Positions 49,910 through 59,123 of a stretch of DNA of 64,000 bases are shown piece after piece. Made by a program: the position numbers and the translations under genes. The stretch is from Sphingorhabdus pulchriflava (GTDB lineage Bacteria; Pseudomonadota; Alphaproteobacteria; Sphingomonadales; Sphingomonadaceae). The notes beneath the pieces are model-generated. The model saw nothing but the letters and a program-made list of their open reading frames with translations. It was not told where the DNA came from and ran no database searches. The DNA is taken from contig NZ_QRGP01000001.1 of the NCBI RefSeq assembly GCF_003367235.1, positions 868,001 through 932,000 on the forward strand, given 5' to 3'. Within the stretch, counting starts at the first letter, position 1. Each line of letters begins with the position of its first letter.

Positions 49910-51361
49910 TTATCTTACGACCCGCAGCTTGAGCTGTCCAGCGGCGCTATGCTCGTCAAAATCGGTGAGCTTGGTCGGATAGTCGCCGGTAAAGCAGGCG
50001 TCGCAATAACGCGGGCAGGCGGCATCGCGCTGCGCCTCGCCTAAGGCGCGGTAAAGGCCTTCGATGGTCAGGAAGGCGAGGCTGTCGGCGTGGATATAAT
50101 CGCACATCTCGGCGATGTTCATTCGGCTGGCGAGCAGCTTTTCGCGTTCGGGCGTGTCGACGCCGTAGAAACAACTGTTGGTCGTCGGCGGGCTGGCGAT
50201 GCGCATATGCACTTCCTTCGCACCCGCCTCGCGCATCATCTGCACGATCTTCAGGCTGGTGGTGCCACGCACGATCGAATCGTCGATCAGCACGATACGC
50301 TTGCCCGCCACCAGATTGCGGTTGGCATTATGCTTCAGCTTGACGCCCAGATGGCGCACGCCGTCGCCCGGCTGGATGAAGGTGCGTCCGACATAGTGCG
50401 AGCGGATGATACCCAGCTCAAACGGGATTCCTGATGCCTCGGCATAACCGATTGCTGCAGGCGTGCCGCTGTCAGGCACGGGGATCACATAATCGGCGTC
50501 AATACCATTTTCCCGCGCCAGTTCGGCGCCGATCGCCTTGCGGACCGAATAGACGCTGCTGCCATCGACGATCGAGTCGGGGCGTGAAAAATAGACATGT
50601 TCAAAGATGCAGGGGCGTGGCGAAGTCGGGTAGAAGGGCTTGTGCGATCCAATAGCACCCTCACGGACAACGACGATTTCGCCTGGTTCGACGCTGCGGA
50701 TGAAATCAGCCCCGACAATGTCGAGCGCGACTGTTTCCGATGCAAAGATGATCGTTTCACCCAAACGGCCCATGACCAGCGGGCGAATGCCCAGCGGGTC
50801 GCGGCAGGCAATCATGCCTTCTGGTGTCAGGCAGATCAGTGAGTAAGCGCCCTCAACCTGCTTAAGGGCGTCGATCAGACGGTCGAGCAGGCTTTTCTGC
50901 GAGGATGTAGCAACCAGATGGATGATGACTTCGGTGTCGGACGTCGATTGGAAGATCGAGCCGCGCAATACCAGTTCCCGACGCAAATGTATCGCGTTCG
51001 AGATATTGCCATTATGCGCAACCGCAAATCCACCCGTAGCCAGATCAGCGTAGAGCGGCTGCACATTGCGCAGCGAGGTTTCGCCTGTGGTCGAATAGCG
51101 GACATGGCCTGCAGCAATGCTGCCCGGCAAGGCGCGAATAACATCTTCGCGGTCAAAATTGCCTGCGACATGGCCCATCGCCCGGTGGGTGTGGAACTCC
51201 TTGCCGTCAAAGCTGGTGATGCCAGCGGCTTCCTGCCCGCGATGCTGGAGCGCGTGCAGGCCGAGTGCCGCCATCGCGGCCGCGCCTTCGGAGTTGTACA
51301 CCCCGAAGATCCCGCATTCCTCGCGCAGTTTATCATCATCAAAGGGATTGGTGGTGAGCAT
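49910..51361 (-). CDS. purF: Amidophosphoribosyltransferase
   Basis: First enzyme of de novo purine synthesis, converting PRPP and glutamine to phosphoribosylamine. The 483-residue product has a 15-residue propeptide before the catalytic cysteine C16 (EECGIFGVYN), the Ntn glutaminase domain and the PRPP-binding motif RIVLIDDSIVRGTTS. The frame continues upstream to 51451; ATG 51361 gives the usual propeptide length. A ribosome site is weak. guaB in this window lies further along the same pathway. Confidence 0.96.
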   Translation of the reverse strand: MLTTNPFDDDKLREECGIFGVYNSEGAAAMAALGLHALQHRGQEAAGITSFDGKEFHTHRAMGHVAGNFDREDVIRALPGSIAAGHVRYSTTGETSLRNVQPLYADLATGGFAVAHNGNISNAIHLRRELVLRGSIFQSTSDTEVIIHLVATSSQKSLLDRLIDALKQVEGAYSLICLTPEGMIACRDPLGIRPLVMGRLGETIIFASETVALDIVGADFIRSVEPGEIVVVREGAIGSHKPFYPTSPRPCIFEHVYFSRPDSIVDGSSVYSVRKAIGAELARENGIDADYVIPVPDSGTPAAIGYAEASGIPFELGIIRSHYVGRTFIQPGDGVRHLGVKLKHNANRNLVAGKRIVLIDDSIVRGTTSLKIVQMMREAGAKEVHMRIASPPTTNSCFYGVDTPEREKLLASRMNIAEMCDYIHADSLAFLTIEGLYRALGEAQRDAACPRYCDACFTGDYPTKLTDFDEHSAAGQLKLRVVR

Positions 51362-51506
51362 GTCCAAATCGAATCCCGTACCGCCAGAATTGCGCTGCCT
51401 ATAGGCGCGAGTGGGCGCAATGTCTCCCCCTTGTAACAGCCAAAACCGCAAAAAACGCCAGTAGCGGGTGATTGCCAGCTTTGCGGGGCTCAGCTACGCA
51501 TAAGAT

Positions 51507-51866
51507 ATGACCGATCCTCGAGAGAGCGGGCTGCTGCTCGATCCGAAATTTGACGCTAATGGGTTGCTGACCGCTGTGGTCGTCGATGCTGACGATGGCG
51601 CTGTGTTGATGGTAGGGCATATGAACCGCGAGGCACTCGAACAAACGCAGCAGAGCGGGAAGGTTACTTTCTTCTCGCGCAGTCGGCAGCAACTTTGGAC
51701 CAAGGGCGAGAGCAGTGGGAACTTCCTCCACCTTGTCGAACTCCGCATCGATTGCGATCAAGATGCGCTGCTGGTTATCGCACAGCCCGATGGCCCGACC
51801 TGCCATACTGGCGAACGCAGTTGCTTTTACCGTCGTGTGACACCGAAGGGGCTGGAGCGATTGTGA
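51507..51866 (+). CDS. hisI: Phosphoribosyl-AMP cyclohydrolase
   Basis: Third step of histidine synthesis, opening the purine ring of phosphoribosyl-AMP. The 119-residue product is the stand-alone HisI form, with [19 protein letters not shown], the metal-binding DCDQDAL segment and the zinc cysteines in [11 protein letters not shown]. No other his gene is nearby. It is coupled by a GTGA overlap to a lipoprotein gene, and is divergent from purF. Confidence 0.96.
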   Translation: MTDPRESGLLLDPKFDANGLLTAVVVDADDGAVLMVGHMNREALEQTQQSGKVTFFSRSRQQLWTKGESSGNFLHLVELRIDCDQDALLVIAQPDGPTCHTGERSCFYRRVTPKGLERL

Positions 51867-52378
51867 GAATATCATGGCTTGCCCTGCCGCTGGCACTTAC
51901 GGCTTGCGATGCGGAAACCCAGGCACCCAAAGTTGAACAAAGCAATGCGGGTGCGGCCCTTGATCAGTTGGCTATCGAAAAGGGACTAATCCCAGACCCC
52001 AGGAGTCTGGCTTTCGAGGGGCGCTTTGAAACGCAGAGTGAACTGGGTACCGACAAATTTTGCGCTGTCGCTGATAATGGTGCCTACCGTGTTGGCTTCC
52101 TGTCGGTTTATGGATCGGACAGCAAATGCGAAGGGCAGGGGACTGCCAAACAGCAGGGCGATACTGTCGAAATCGCGCTGTCTGGTAAAGAAAGCTGTTC
52201 GTTCATCGCAAGCTACGACGGCATTGTATTGCGTTTTCCGGGCACCGTCCCAGCGGGGTGCGCATCCTATTGCTCGCGCAATGCGAGTATGAGCGGGACG
52301 AGATATTATTTTGTCGACCCAGGTGCGGAGTCCGCGAAGAGAACTCTGGGTCGGGAAATAGAGAGGCTGTGCCGTTAA
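51863..52378 (+). CDS. Small predicted lipoprotein
   Basis: A 171-residue protein of unknown function. The GTG start overlaps the hisI stop by four bases, with GGAG seven bases ahead, and opens a type II signal peptide [15 protein letters not shown] with a lipobox cysteine. The mature part carries five further cysteines in pairs (FCAV, SKCEG, ESCSF, GCASYC, RLC), which suggests disulphides in the periplasm. A longer frame upstream from 51695 lies within hisI and is discarded. It converges with the SPOR/Sel1 gene, leaving three bases between stops. Confidence 0.75.
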   Translation: MRISWLALPLALTACDAETQAPKVEQSNAGAALDQLAIEKGLIPDPRSLAFEGRFETQSELGTDKFCAVADNGAYRVGFLSVYGSDSKCEGQGTAKQQGDTVEIALSGKESCSFIASYDGIVLRFPGTVPAGCASYCSRNASMSGTRYYFVDPGAESAKRTLGREIERLCR

Positions 52379-52381
52379 GCC

Positions 52382-53395
52382 TTAAGGGGCAACGACGATG
52401 CAGCCTTGGCCGACGACTGCTGCTTTTACCTTGCTGCACATCGCCTCGGCTTCGCCTCGGCTGGCGAATGGGCCGGCTTGCAGGCGCTTGACCTGACCGG
52501 CAGGGATCAGGCTGTGCGCGTAGGCGGATAGACCGCCGACTTTACTTTGCAGTCCGCTCCACAATTTGGTGGCGTTCGCATCGCTGCCAAAGGCGCCCAA
52601 TTGGATGCGCCATTTACCTGCAATTGCAGGGGCAGCAGCGACTTTAACGGGCTTTGCAGGCGCAGCAGGCGCTTCGCCGTTTATCGGAGCAACAGTGCCG
52701 GGAAAGCCCGGGGCGGTCCCGTCCGGATAGGAACCGGGTTTTGAAGCCGGAACAGCGACCTTTGTCGCCACCGCAACCGGTGGTTTGGTGTCGATCGGGA
52801 ATCCGGCAATCTGCTGGGTGCGGATCTGGCCCGACTTCTTTTCAATTTCGCCCGCCAGTACAATGCCCCGCTGGCGTTGTTCGAGCGGAATATATTTGTC
52901 CATTTCGGCCAAGCTGCGCGACGCGGGCGCCAGCCCTGACGCCGAAGCACGGGTCATATAGGCATAGGCCCCGACCCAATCCTTTTGCAGATGGACGCCA
53001 TTGAACAGTTCGGTTGCCAGCAAATATTGCGCACGCGGATCGCCGCGTTCGGATGATGCCTGCAGATAGGGTAGCGCGGCCACCACTTTGCCCTGATAGT
53101 GCAGCAGATGACCATAGCTGTCAGAGGCTTGCAAATGACCTTGCTTGGCCGCCTTGGCATACCATTCGGCTGCAATGTTCAGGTCCTGCTTGACACCGCG
53201 GCCCAGCTTATAAGCTTGCGCCATATTGAATTGTGCGTCGGGATCGCCCTTGGTTGCAGGATCGCGCCATTGCTTGACCGCTTCCTTGAATTCGCCCCGG
53301 CTCCAGGCATCGACACCATCTTTGACATCGGCCAAAGCAGGCGCGGACATGGGCAAGGCGAGAGCTATCAGGCAGGCAGGGAGCAGGCGGCGCAT
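52382..53395 (-). CDS. Sel1-repeat / SPOR domain protein
   Basis: A secreted 337-residue protein with a signal peptide (RRLLPACLIALALPMSAPALA), Sel1-like repeats (residues about 45-175, such as AQFNMAQAYKLGRGVKQD), a Pro/Ala linker and a C-terminal SPOR domain (WRIQLGAFGSDANATKLW...RLQAGPF) that binds denuded peptidoglycan at septa. It is divergent from the ParA-like operon, whose third gene also encodes an SPOR protein. A role in the envelope or division is inferred. Confidence 0.87.
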   Translation of the reverse strand: MRRLLPACLIALALPMSAPALADVKDGVDAWSRGEFKEAVKQWRDPATKGDPDAQFNMAQAYKLGRGVKQDLNIAAEWYAKAAKQGHLQASDSYGHLLHYQGKVVAALPYLQASSERGDPRAQYLLATELFNGVHLQKDWVGAYAYMTRASASGLAPASRSLAEMDKYIPLEQRQRGIVLAGEIEKKSGQIRTQQIAGFPIDTKPPVAVATKVAVPASKPGSYPDGTAPGFPGTVAPINGEAPAAPAKPVKVAAAPAIAGKWRIQLGAFGSDANATKLWSGLQSKVGGLSAYAHSLIPAGQVKRLQAGPFASRGEAEAMCSKVKAAVVGQGCIVVAP

Positions 53396-53472
53396 AACGT
53401 TCTCCGGTCGTAAGTTGCCTGTGCACCTAATCGATCAATGCTGCAAAATGGTAAATGCAGATAGTGAAACCC

Positions 53473-53487
53473 TTAACCCTGAATTTA
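53473..53487. promoter_or_regulatory. CtrA-like half-site pair A
   Basis: TTAA-CCCTGAA-TTTA differs from the CtrA consensus TTAA-N7-TTAA at one base. It lies mid-way in the 241-base divergent promoter. Chance matches of this kind are possible. Confidence 0.3.
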
Positions 53488-53509
53488 CATTTACAAACAG
53501 ATATCCGGT

Positions 53510-53538
53510 CCCCGCATACAGGCAGTGCTGCTGCGGGG
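53510..53538. other. Hairpin in the divergent SPOR/ParA spacer
   Basis: CCCCGCA (53510-53516) and TGCGGGG (53532-53538) form a perfect 7-bp stem with a 15-base loop. Apart from this and the CtrA-like pairs, the spacer from 53396 to 53636 shows no gene. Confidence 0.4.
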
Positions 53539-53573
53539 CTGCCAATTCGGACAGCGGATTTTCCACTTCAGCG

Positions 53574-53588
53574 TTAACCGATTTTTAG
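53574..53588. promoter_or_regulatory. CtrA-like half-site pair B
   Basis: TTAA-CCGATTT-TTAG differs from the CtrA consensus at one base and ends 48 bases before the ParA-like gene. Two near matches in one spacer, together with cckA in the window, make CtrA control worth testing. Confidence 0.35.
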
Positions 53589-53636
53589 CCCTGTTCTGTC
53601 ACATCCCCTCCAAACAGCTTGCAAAAGGGGAAAAAT

Positions 53637-54353
53637 GTGAGGGTTCTCGCATTGGCATCACAAAAAGGCGGATCGGGCAAAACCACTTTGTCCGGCCATC
53701 TTGCCGTTCAGGCGCAATTGGCGGGTGCAGGACCGGTAGTCCTGATCGACATCGATCCGCAAGGATCGCTTGCTGACTGGTGGAATGAACGTGAAGCCGA
53801 TCTGCCGGCTTTCGCCCAGACCACCGTCGCTCGCTTGGCGTCGGATCTTGCGGTTTTGCGTCAGCAGGGTTTCAAGCTGGCCGTTATCGATACGCCGCCT
53901 GCGATCACTATGGCGATCCAGAGCGTGATCTCGGTAGCAGAGCTGATTGTCGTTCCGACCCGGCCGAGCCCGCACGATCTTCGTGCTGTTGGTGCCACAG
54001 TCGATCTGTGCGAACGCGCAGGAAAGCCGCTGATCTTCGTGGTCAATGCCGCTACTCCGAAAGCCAAGATTACCTCCGAAGCAGCAGTCGCGCTTTCACA
54101 GCACGGCACCGTTGCGCCGATTACACTCCACCATCGCACAGACTTCGCCGCTTCGATGATCGACGGGCGCACGGTTATGGAGGTCGACCCGCAAGGCCGT
54201 TCCGCAGAAGAGGTCCGACAGCTGTGGGCTTATATCTCGGATCGTCTCGAGAAGAATTTCCGTCGCACTGTGTTCAGTGCACCCGCCGCTGCCAATCCGC
54301 AGGTCGCCCAGGCACGCCCCATGGGCGGCTTTGGTCGCCGGGTAATTGGCTAA
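53637..54353 (+). CDS. ParA-family ATPase
   Basis: A deviant Walker A P-loop ATPase of the ParA/MinD class, which positions cargo by ATP-driven binding to DNA or membrane. The 238-residue product has KGGSGKTTLSGHLA near the N-terminus, IDIDPQGSLADW and IDTPPAI. No N-terminal HTH is present. GTG 53637 is chosen because AAGGGG (53625-53630) lies six bases ahead. No parB gene accompanies it; the next genes encode an RHH-like and an SPOR protein, so it is probably not the chromosomal partition ParA. Confidence 0.9.
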   Translation: MRVLALASQKGGSGKTTLSGHLAVQAQLAGAGPVVLIDIDPQGSLADWWNEREADLPAFAQTTVARLASDLAVLRQQGFKLAVIDTPPAITMAIQSVISVAELIVVPTRPSPHDLRAVGATVDLCERAGKPLIFVVNAATPKAKITSEAAVALSQHGTVAPITLHHRTDFAASMIDGRTVMEVDPQGRSAEEVRQLWAYISDRLEKNFRRTVFSAPAAANPQVAQARPMGGFGRRVIG

Positions 54354-54374
54354 ACGGATTTGGGGGCGATGAAC

Positions 54375-54986
54375 ATGACTGAACCAAAACCGATAGCCTC
54401 ACTCTCCTCCGGCTTGCTGGCACGCAAAGGGGCTGCGCGCCCTGCAATGCGTCGCCAATTGATCGGCAACAATAATGGCGTTGCGGCAACGGGCTCAATT
54501 CAGGACGACTGTGGTTGGAATGACATGGGCTATGATATGGGTTATGATGTCAATCCTGACCCCACCGCACCGATGGATTATGAGCATGACCAAGGATTTA
54601 ATCCGCTGGCCAATGCCGTCCCCGAGGTGAAGCCTGAAGTCAAGCAGCAACAAGAACGCATTGCGGAACAATTGCAGGTTCAAGCTGAAGAAATGGGCGT
54701 GGTCGAACATGAGGCACCGTCTGCACCGGTGGTCCAGATTGCGGCACCCCGTCCGGTCGTTGTCAAGGCACCGGTTTCCAAACAGCGCGCCGCACCCGGC
54801 AGCAAGGAAAAGTCGGCGTTCACATTGCGGCTCGATGGTGAACGGCATCTGAAACTTCGTCTGGCCTGTGCCGTCAGCAATAAGTCTGCCCAGCAACTGG
54901 TCACGTCCGCACTCGACGCATTTATCGAAGCCATGCCGGAGATTTCGGCTTTGGCCGCCCATGTCCCGGGCAAGAAACAGGCATGA
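54375..54986 (+). CDS. Hypothetical protein with RHH-like C-terminal region
   Basis: A 203-residue protein I cannot assign. The N-terminal 110 residues look disordered, with a short tandem MGYDMGYD and acidic stretches; residues about 85-105 may form a short coiled coil (QQQERIAEQLQVQAEEM). The C-terminal 60 residues (SAFTLRLDGERHLKLRLAC, SAQQLVTSALDAFIEAM) resemble a ribbon-helix-helix fold. Such a protein next to a ParA ATPase could be its DNA adaptor or activator. ATG 54375 is placed 8 bases after GGGGG; ATG 54369 is possible. Confidence 0.7.
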   Translation: MTEPKPIASLSSGLLARKGAARPAMRRQLIGNNNGVAATGSIQDDCGWNDMGYDMGYDVNPDPTAPMDYEHDQGFNPLANAVPEVKPEVKQQQERIAEQLQVQAEEMGVVEHEAPSAPVVQIAAPRPVVVKAPVSKQRAAPGSKEKSAFTLRLDGERHLKLRLACAVSNKSAQQLVTSALDAFIEAMPEISALAAHVPGKKQA

Positions 54987-55017
54987 TTGCCGCCCAATCC
55001 AAGTTTGAGGTGAAGCC

Positions 55018-56367
55018 ATGAATAACAAAATTCTCGTAAAGCTGGCCTTGTCGACCGCGGTGGTCGGATTCACTGCAATGGGTGGGGCAGCGGTTGTCGC
55101 GTCAAGCGCGTCGACGCAGGTTTCATCTGATGCATCGGCAAAAAAGGCACATAGCTGGGCCATCAAGGCTGAAAAGCTGCTGGCCAAGGGCAAGGTCGAC
55201 AAGGCGTTGTCTTTTGCTGAAGCCGCTGTTGGTGCCGATATGCAGAACCGCGAATATCGCGCACTGCTTGCCCGCATTTACATGGCCCAGGGCCGCTTTG
55301 TTGCTGCAGAACGCACCTATACCGATGTTATGGATTTGGGTCAGGTCGACCCGCGCACGGTTATTAGCGTTGCTTTGACGCGGATTGCACAAGGTAAGGT
55401 CGACTCGGCTATTTCGCTGGTCGATGCAAACCGCTCAATCCTTCCCGCGAGTGACTATGGCCTTGCTTTGGCGCTAGCTGGTGACAGTAAGCGTGCAGTC
55501 GACGTTTTGGTTGAGGCCATTCGCGCTGATAACTCCAGCGCGCGGACCCGCCAAAACCTGGCACTGGCCTATGCACTTGATGGTCGCTGGCGCGATTCCC
55601 GCGTGATGGCGTCGCACGATATGCCGCAGCATATTGTTGATGATCGTATCACCGAATGGGCACAATATGCGCGGCCGGGTGCCTATCAGGTTCGTGTTGC
55701 CGGTCTGTTGAACGTCCAGCCGCAGGCGGATTCTGGTCAACCCGTCCATCTCGCTTTGAATGCGATGTCGGACGCACCCAAAATGGCTGCCGCCGAAATC
55801 TTTGCCGAAGAAGCACCCGTCTCGATTGCGGCAGCTGCTCCTGCTGGTGAGCTGGCAGCAGTTGGGCCGGCGCCTGTCGCGATCGGCTTTGAAGAAAACG
55901 ACGTGCGCGTTGCCGAAGCGAGCGTGCCAGCGCCGGTTTACGAAGCGCCGCTGATCAAGGCTCCGGAAGGCCCGGCAAAGGCTGTAGAGGCTGCACCCGC
56001 TCCGAAACCGGTAAAGTTGGCCCTGTCGGATACACCGACCCCTGCAGCCAAAGTCTCGGGTAAGTATCTGGTCCAGCTCGGCGCTTTCTCCTCCGCCGCA
56101 AACGCTCAAAAGGCGTGGAGCCAATATAGCCGCAAACACAAGGTTCTGGGTGGATTTACCTCGGCAAGCTCAACGGTAACTGTAAAGGGCAAGTCGCTGA
56201 CCCGTCTCGCGGCTGCCGGTTTTGGCAACTATCAGGCGGCGAACGCAGCTTGCCGCACAATCAAGGCTTCAGGTGGCGATTGCGTTGTCAAATCGGTCGG
56301 CGGGTCGTCACCCGTACGTATGGCAGCAAAGCCAGCGCGCAAGCCGGTGAAAATCGCCGCGCGTTAA
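55018..56367 (+). CDS. TPR and SPOR domain protein
   Basis: An exported 449-residue protein with a signal-like hydrophobic N-terminus (LVKLALSTAVVGFTAMGGAAVVA), TPR-like repeats (about residues 40-190), a long Ala/Pro/Glu-rich linker and a C-terminal SPOR domain (KYLVQLGAFSSAANAQKAW...GDCVVKSV) plus a basic tail. SPOR domains target glycan strands at division sites. It is the third gene of the ParA operon, with a GAGGTGAAG before its start. It ends before a strong hairpin. Confidence 0.87.
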   Translation: MNNKILVKLALSTAVVGFTAMGGAAVVASSASTQVSSDASAKKAHSWAIKAEKLLAKGKVDKALSFAEAAVGADMQNREYRALLARIYMAQGRFVAAERTYTDVMDLGQVDPRTVISVALTRIAQGKVDSAISLVDANRSILPASDYGLALALAGDSKRAVDVLVEAIRADNSSARTRQNLALAYALDGRWRDSRVMASHDMPQHIVDDRITEWAQYARPGAYQVRVAGLLNVQPQADSGQPVHLALNAMSDAPKMAAAEIFAEEAPVSIAAAAPAGELAAVGPAPVAIGFEENDVRVAEASVPAPVYEAPLIKAPEGPAKAVEAAPAPKPVKLALSDTPTPAAKVSGKYLVQLGAFSSAANAQKAWSQYSRKHKVLGGFTSASSTVTVKGKSLTRLAAAGFGNYQAANAACRTIKASGGDCVVKSVGGSSPVRMAAKPARKPVKIAAR

Positions 56368-56394
56368 TCGCTACAAAAATCAATAGGGTTGCTG

Positions 56395-56435
56395 AAGGGC
56401 GGCGGATCAGATGATCTTGCCGCCCTTCATGATTT
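56395..56435. terminator. Terminator hairpin shared with the end of the pyrC-like gene
   Basis: AAGGGCGGC (56395-56403) pairs with GCCGCCCTT (56419-56427), and inside it GATCA / TGATC (56405-56409 with 56412-56416) extends the stem. CATGATTTTG follows on the plus strand. The right arm encodes the last residues (KGG) of the minus-strand gene. Confidence 0.7.
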
Positions 56436-57624
56436 TGCGCACCCGCCCCTGAACGGGCAGTTTGTCGAACGGCGTATTGCCGGCAAGCGCCGCCATCTTG
56501 TCGCTATCGACCTGCCAGGGTGCATCGGGATCGATGAAGATCAGATCGGCTTCGCGACCGATTTCGATCGCGCCCGCATTGACCTTCAATATCTTTGCCG
56601 GATTGGTGGCGAGTAACTCGAACAGGCGGCCCATAGAGATATGCCCGTCGCGCACCAGATTGAGCGTCAAGGCCAGCAGCGTTTCCGCACCCGCCATCCC
56701 TGGGGCTGCATCGGCAAAAGGCAGGCGCTTGTCTTCAGGGCCGCGCGGGTCGTGGCCGGAGGCGATAACGTCGATTGTCCCGTCGGCGACTGCCGCGATG
56801 CAGGCCAGACGGTCCTCTTCGGAGCGCAAAGGCGGTGATAGACGCGCAAAGGTACGGAAGCCGGTAAGCGCGGTGTCAGACAGGAACAGGTGCGCCGGTG
56901 TGATGCCGCAACTGATGCCGAGGCCCTTGTACTTGGCCGCACGGATAAGGTCGAGCCCCGCCGATGTCGTAACCTGGCGGAAATGCAGATGTGCTCCGCT
57001 TTCGGCGGCCAGCGCCAGATCGCGTTGGATCGCCAATGTTTCAACTGTGGGCGATGCGCTGGGTAGCCCCAACAGCGTCGCATTGAGACCAGTGGTCGCA
57101 ACCGCATTGCCAGCCAGACCAGCATCCTCACTATGCACGAACAGCGGCAAATCCAGCATCGCGCAATAGCGCATCAGCCTCAGCATCACGCCTGAATCAG
57201 CAATCCAGCGCCGCCCGGTCGCGACACCGAGCGCTCCAGCATCCTTCATCAGAGCGATTTCTGCCATATGCTGACCGTCGAGATCCTTGGTTGCCGCCGC
57301 GAGGGGGTGCACCCAGAAATCGGGCTTGCCCTTGCGACCTGCAAAACGGATCGTGGCCGGGTCATCATGGACCGGCGATTGGTCGGGCATCAGAGCGGCG
57401 CGGGTGATCCCGCCAAAGCGGAAGGCGGGTTTGTCGGTGGCGAAGACGCCAAGGTCGATAATGCCGGGGGCGACGATCAGGCCGTCTGCGTCGATCCGTT
57501 CGCCAAGTGGATCCGCCTTGCCAACCTGCTCAATGCGCTCTCCCGAGACATGCAGATGCGCGGTTTCAGGGGTTGCTTTGCCGGGGAGGATGACCTGGCC
57601 GCCGAGAATATTGGTGCCGCTCAT
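56407..57624 (-). CDS. Dihydroorotase homologue lacking catalytic residues (PyrC')
   Basis: A 405-residue amidohydrolase-fold protein annotated by similarity as dihydroorotase. It lacks the metal site: where active enzymes have D-x-H-x-H, it reads [11 protein letters not shown], and the usual TDHAPH motif is SGHDPRG. Later segments ([46 protein letters not shown]) are conserved. By analogy with the Pseudomonas PyrB-PyrC' complex, it probably stabilises PyrB rather than acting as an enzyme. ATG 57624 overlaps the pyrB stop (ATGA). An active DHOase must be elsewhere. Confidence 0.85.
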   Translation of the reverse strand: MSGTNILGGQVILPGKATPETAHLHVSGERIEQVGKADPLGERIDADGLIVAPGIIDLGVFATDKPAFRFGGITRAALMPDQSPVHDDPATIRFAGRKGKPDFWVHPLAAATKDLDGQHMAEIALMKDAGALGVATGRRWIADSGVMLRLMRYCAMLDLPLFVHSEDAGLAGNAVATTGLNATLLGLPSASPTVETLAIQRDLALAAESGAHLHFRQVTTSAGLDLIRAAKYKGLGISCGITPAHLFLSDTALTGFRTFARLSPPLRSEEDRLACIAAVADGTIDVIASGHDPRGPEDKRLPFADAAPGMAGAETLLALTLNLVRDGHISMGRLFELLATNPAKILKVNAGAIEIGREADLIFIDPDAPWQVDSDKMAALAGNTPFDKLPVQGRVRKIMKGGKII

Positions 57625-58616
57625 GACCAACCCTCCACGCCGCGCGCCCTTCGCGTCAATATGTCTAGGCATGCCATGCGCACAGCGACGCCCATTTCGA
57701 CCTGTTCGGTAATGGCGGAGCGCTCAAGGTCGTCGGCGATGTGGCTGGCGATTTCTACGCCGCGGTTCATCGGGCCGGGATGCATGACCAGCGCATCGGG
57801 CTTGGCCAGCGCCAGCCGTCGCGAGTCGAGCCCGTACAGGTGGAAGAATTCGCGCGGGGAGGGGATGAAGTCGCCCTGCATCCGTTCATTTTGCAGGCGC
57901 AGCATCATCACCACATCACTGCCGGGCAGGGCGGCATCGAAATTGTTGAACGCCTCAACGCCAAAGCTGGCTATGCCTTCGGGCATCAGGGCAGGGGGGG
58001 CGACAACGCGTACTTGCGCGCCGAGTGTCGTCAGGCTGATCATGTTCGAACGGGCGACTCGGCTGTGCAAAATGTCGCCGCATATGGTGACGACCAATCC
58101 GTCAATTCGTCCCTTACGGCGGCGGATCGTTAGCGCGTCGAGTAAGGCCTGCGTCGGATGTTCATGCGTGCCGTCTCCTGCATTGAGCACCGGGCAATCG
58201 ACCTTTTGCGAAATCAGATCGACCGCGCCTGAACTGCCATGGCGGATGACGATGGCGTCGGCGCGCATCGCGTTCAGTGTCATCGCCGTATCGATCAGCG
58301 TTTCACCTTTTTTGGTGCTCGATTGCGCGACATGCATGTTGACGACATCCGCACCTAGCCGCTTGCCGGCAATCTCGAACGACAGCAGCGTGCGCGTGCT
58401 GTTTTCGAAAAAGGCGTTGATGATGGTCAGCCCGCGCAGCCGGTCATCGCGTTTCGTGGCGCCAGAGCGGTTGAGCGCGACCCATTGCTCTGCCTCGGAA
58501 AGGATGAACTCGATTTCCCAAGGCTGGAGCCCGGCAATGCCCAGCAAATGCCGGTGCGGGAAGGCGGCGGAACCTGCTGGAAAGCGGCCCGGTGAAGCTG
58601 TTGGTGGCGATGTCAT
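57621..58616 (-). CDS. pyrB: Aspartate carbamoyltransferase catalytic subunit
   Basis: Forms carbamoyl aspartate in pyrimidine synthesis. The 331-residue product has the carbamoyl-phosphate motif [25 protein letters not shown] and HPGPMNRG. No regulatory pyrI is present. The N-terminus is longer than the E. coli enzyme, as in PyrC'-associated types. ATG 58616 is chosen over an ATG at 58655. It follows ruvX and overlaps the pyrC-like gene. Confidence 0.96.
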   Translation of the reverse strand: MTSPPTASPGRFPAGSAAFPHRHLLGIAGLQPWEIEFILSEAEQWVALNRSGATKRDDRLRGLTIINAFFENSTRTLLSFEIAGKRLGADVVNMHVAQSSTKKGETLIDTAMTLNAMRADAIVIRHGSSGAVDLISQKVDCPVLNAGDGTHEHPTQALLDALTIRRRKGRIDGLVVTICGDILHSRVARSNMISLTTLGAQVRVVAPPALMPEGIASFGVEAFNNFDAALPGSDVVMMLRLQNERMQGDFIPSPREFFHLYGLDSRRLALAKPDALVMHPGPMNRGVEIASHIADDLERSAITEQVEMGVAVRMACLDILTRRARGVEGWS

Positions 58617-58664
58617 TAAAGCCAGTGCCTTAGGCGGGTTGGCGCTGACTATCAAGCGATCAGT

Positions 58665-59123
58665 TCACGCAACCAGCGCATCAATCGCACCCTGCAATAT
58701 ATGCGCTGCTGCTGCGCTATCGATCCGTTCGGCGCGTTTGGCACGGCTGAGGTCGGCTTCGATCATGAAGCGTTCGGCGGCAGCTGTCGACCAGCGTTCG
58801 TCCCACAACAGGATAGGCAGGCCAAGGTCGAGAATGTTGCGGGCAAAGGAGCGGCTCGATTGGCTGCGGGGGCTTTCGCTGCCGTCCATGTTGATAGGCA
58901 AGCCGATGACGATGCCTGCGGTCGGCCTGCTCGCCATGACAGCCTCTAGTCGGGCCTTGTCTTTCGCGAATTTGCTGCGCGTGATCAGTTCGCCGGGTGA
59001 GGCAAAGCTCCAGCCCGCATCACAAAAGGCAGTGCCGATGGTCTTGCTGCCAACATCCAGCCCAATCAGCACGCCGCCCGCAGGTAAAGCGTCGCGAAAT
59101 TCCGGGGCGGAGGTTGTGATCAC
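58665..59123 (-). CDS. ruvX: Putative pre-16S rRNA nuclease / Holliday junction resolvase RuvX (YqgF)
   Basis: An RNase H-fold nuclease of 152 residues; the family was linked to Holliday-junction resolution and to 16S rRNA 5' maturation. It has the aspartate motif [26 protein letters not shown] and [13 protein letters not shown] 59123 overlaps the upstream stop (GTGA), which I prefer to GTG 59150, which would overlap the preceding gene by 31 bases. It precedes pyrB by 48 bases. Confidence 0.93.
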   Translation of the reverse strand: MITTSAPEFRDALPAGGVLIGLDVGSKTIGTAFCDAGWSFASPGELITRSKFAKDKARLEAVMASRPTAGIVIGLPINMDGSESPRSQSSRSFARNILDLGLPILLWDERWSTAAAERFMIEADLSRAKRAERIDSAAAAHILQGAIDALVA

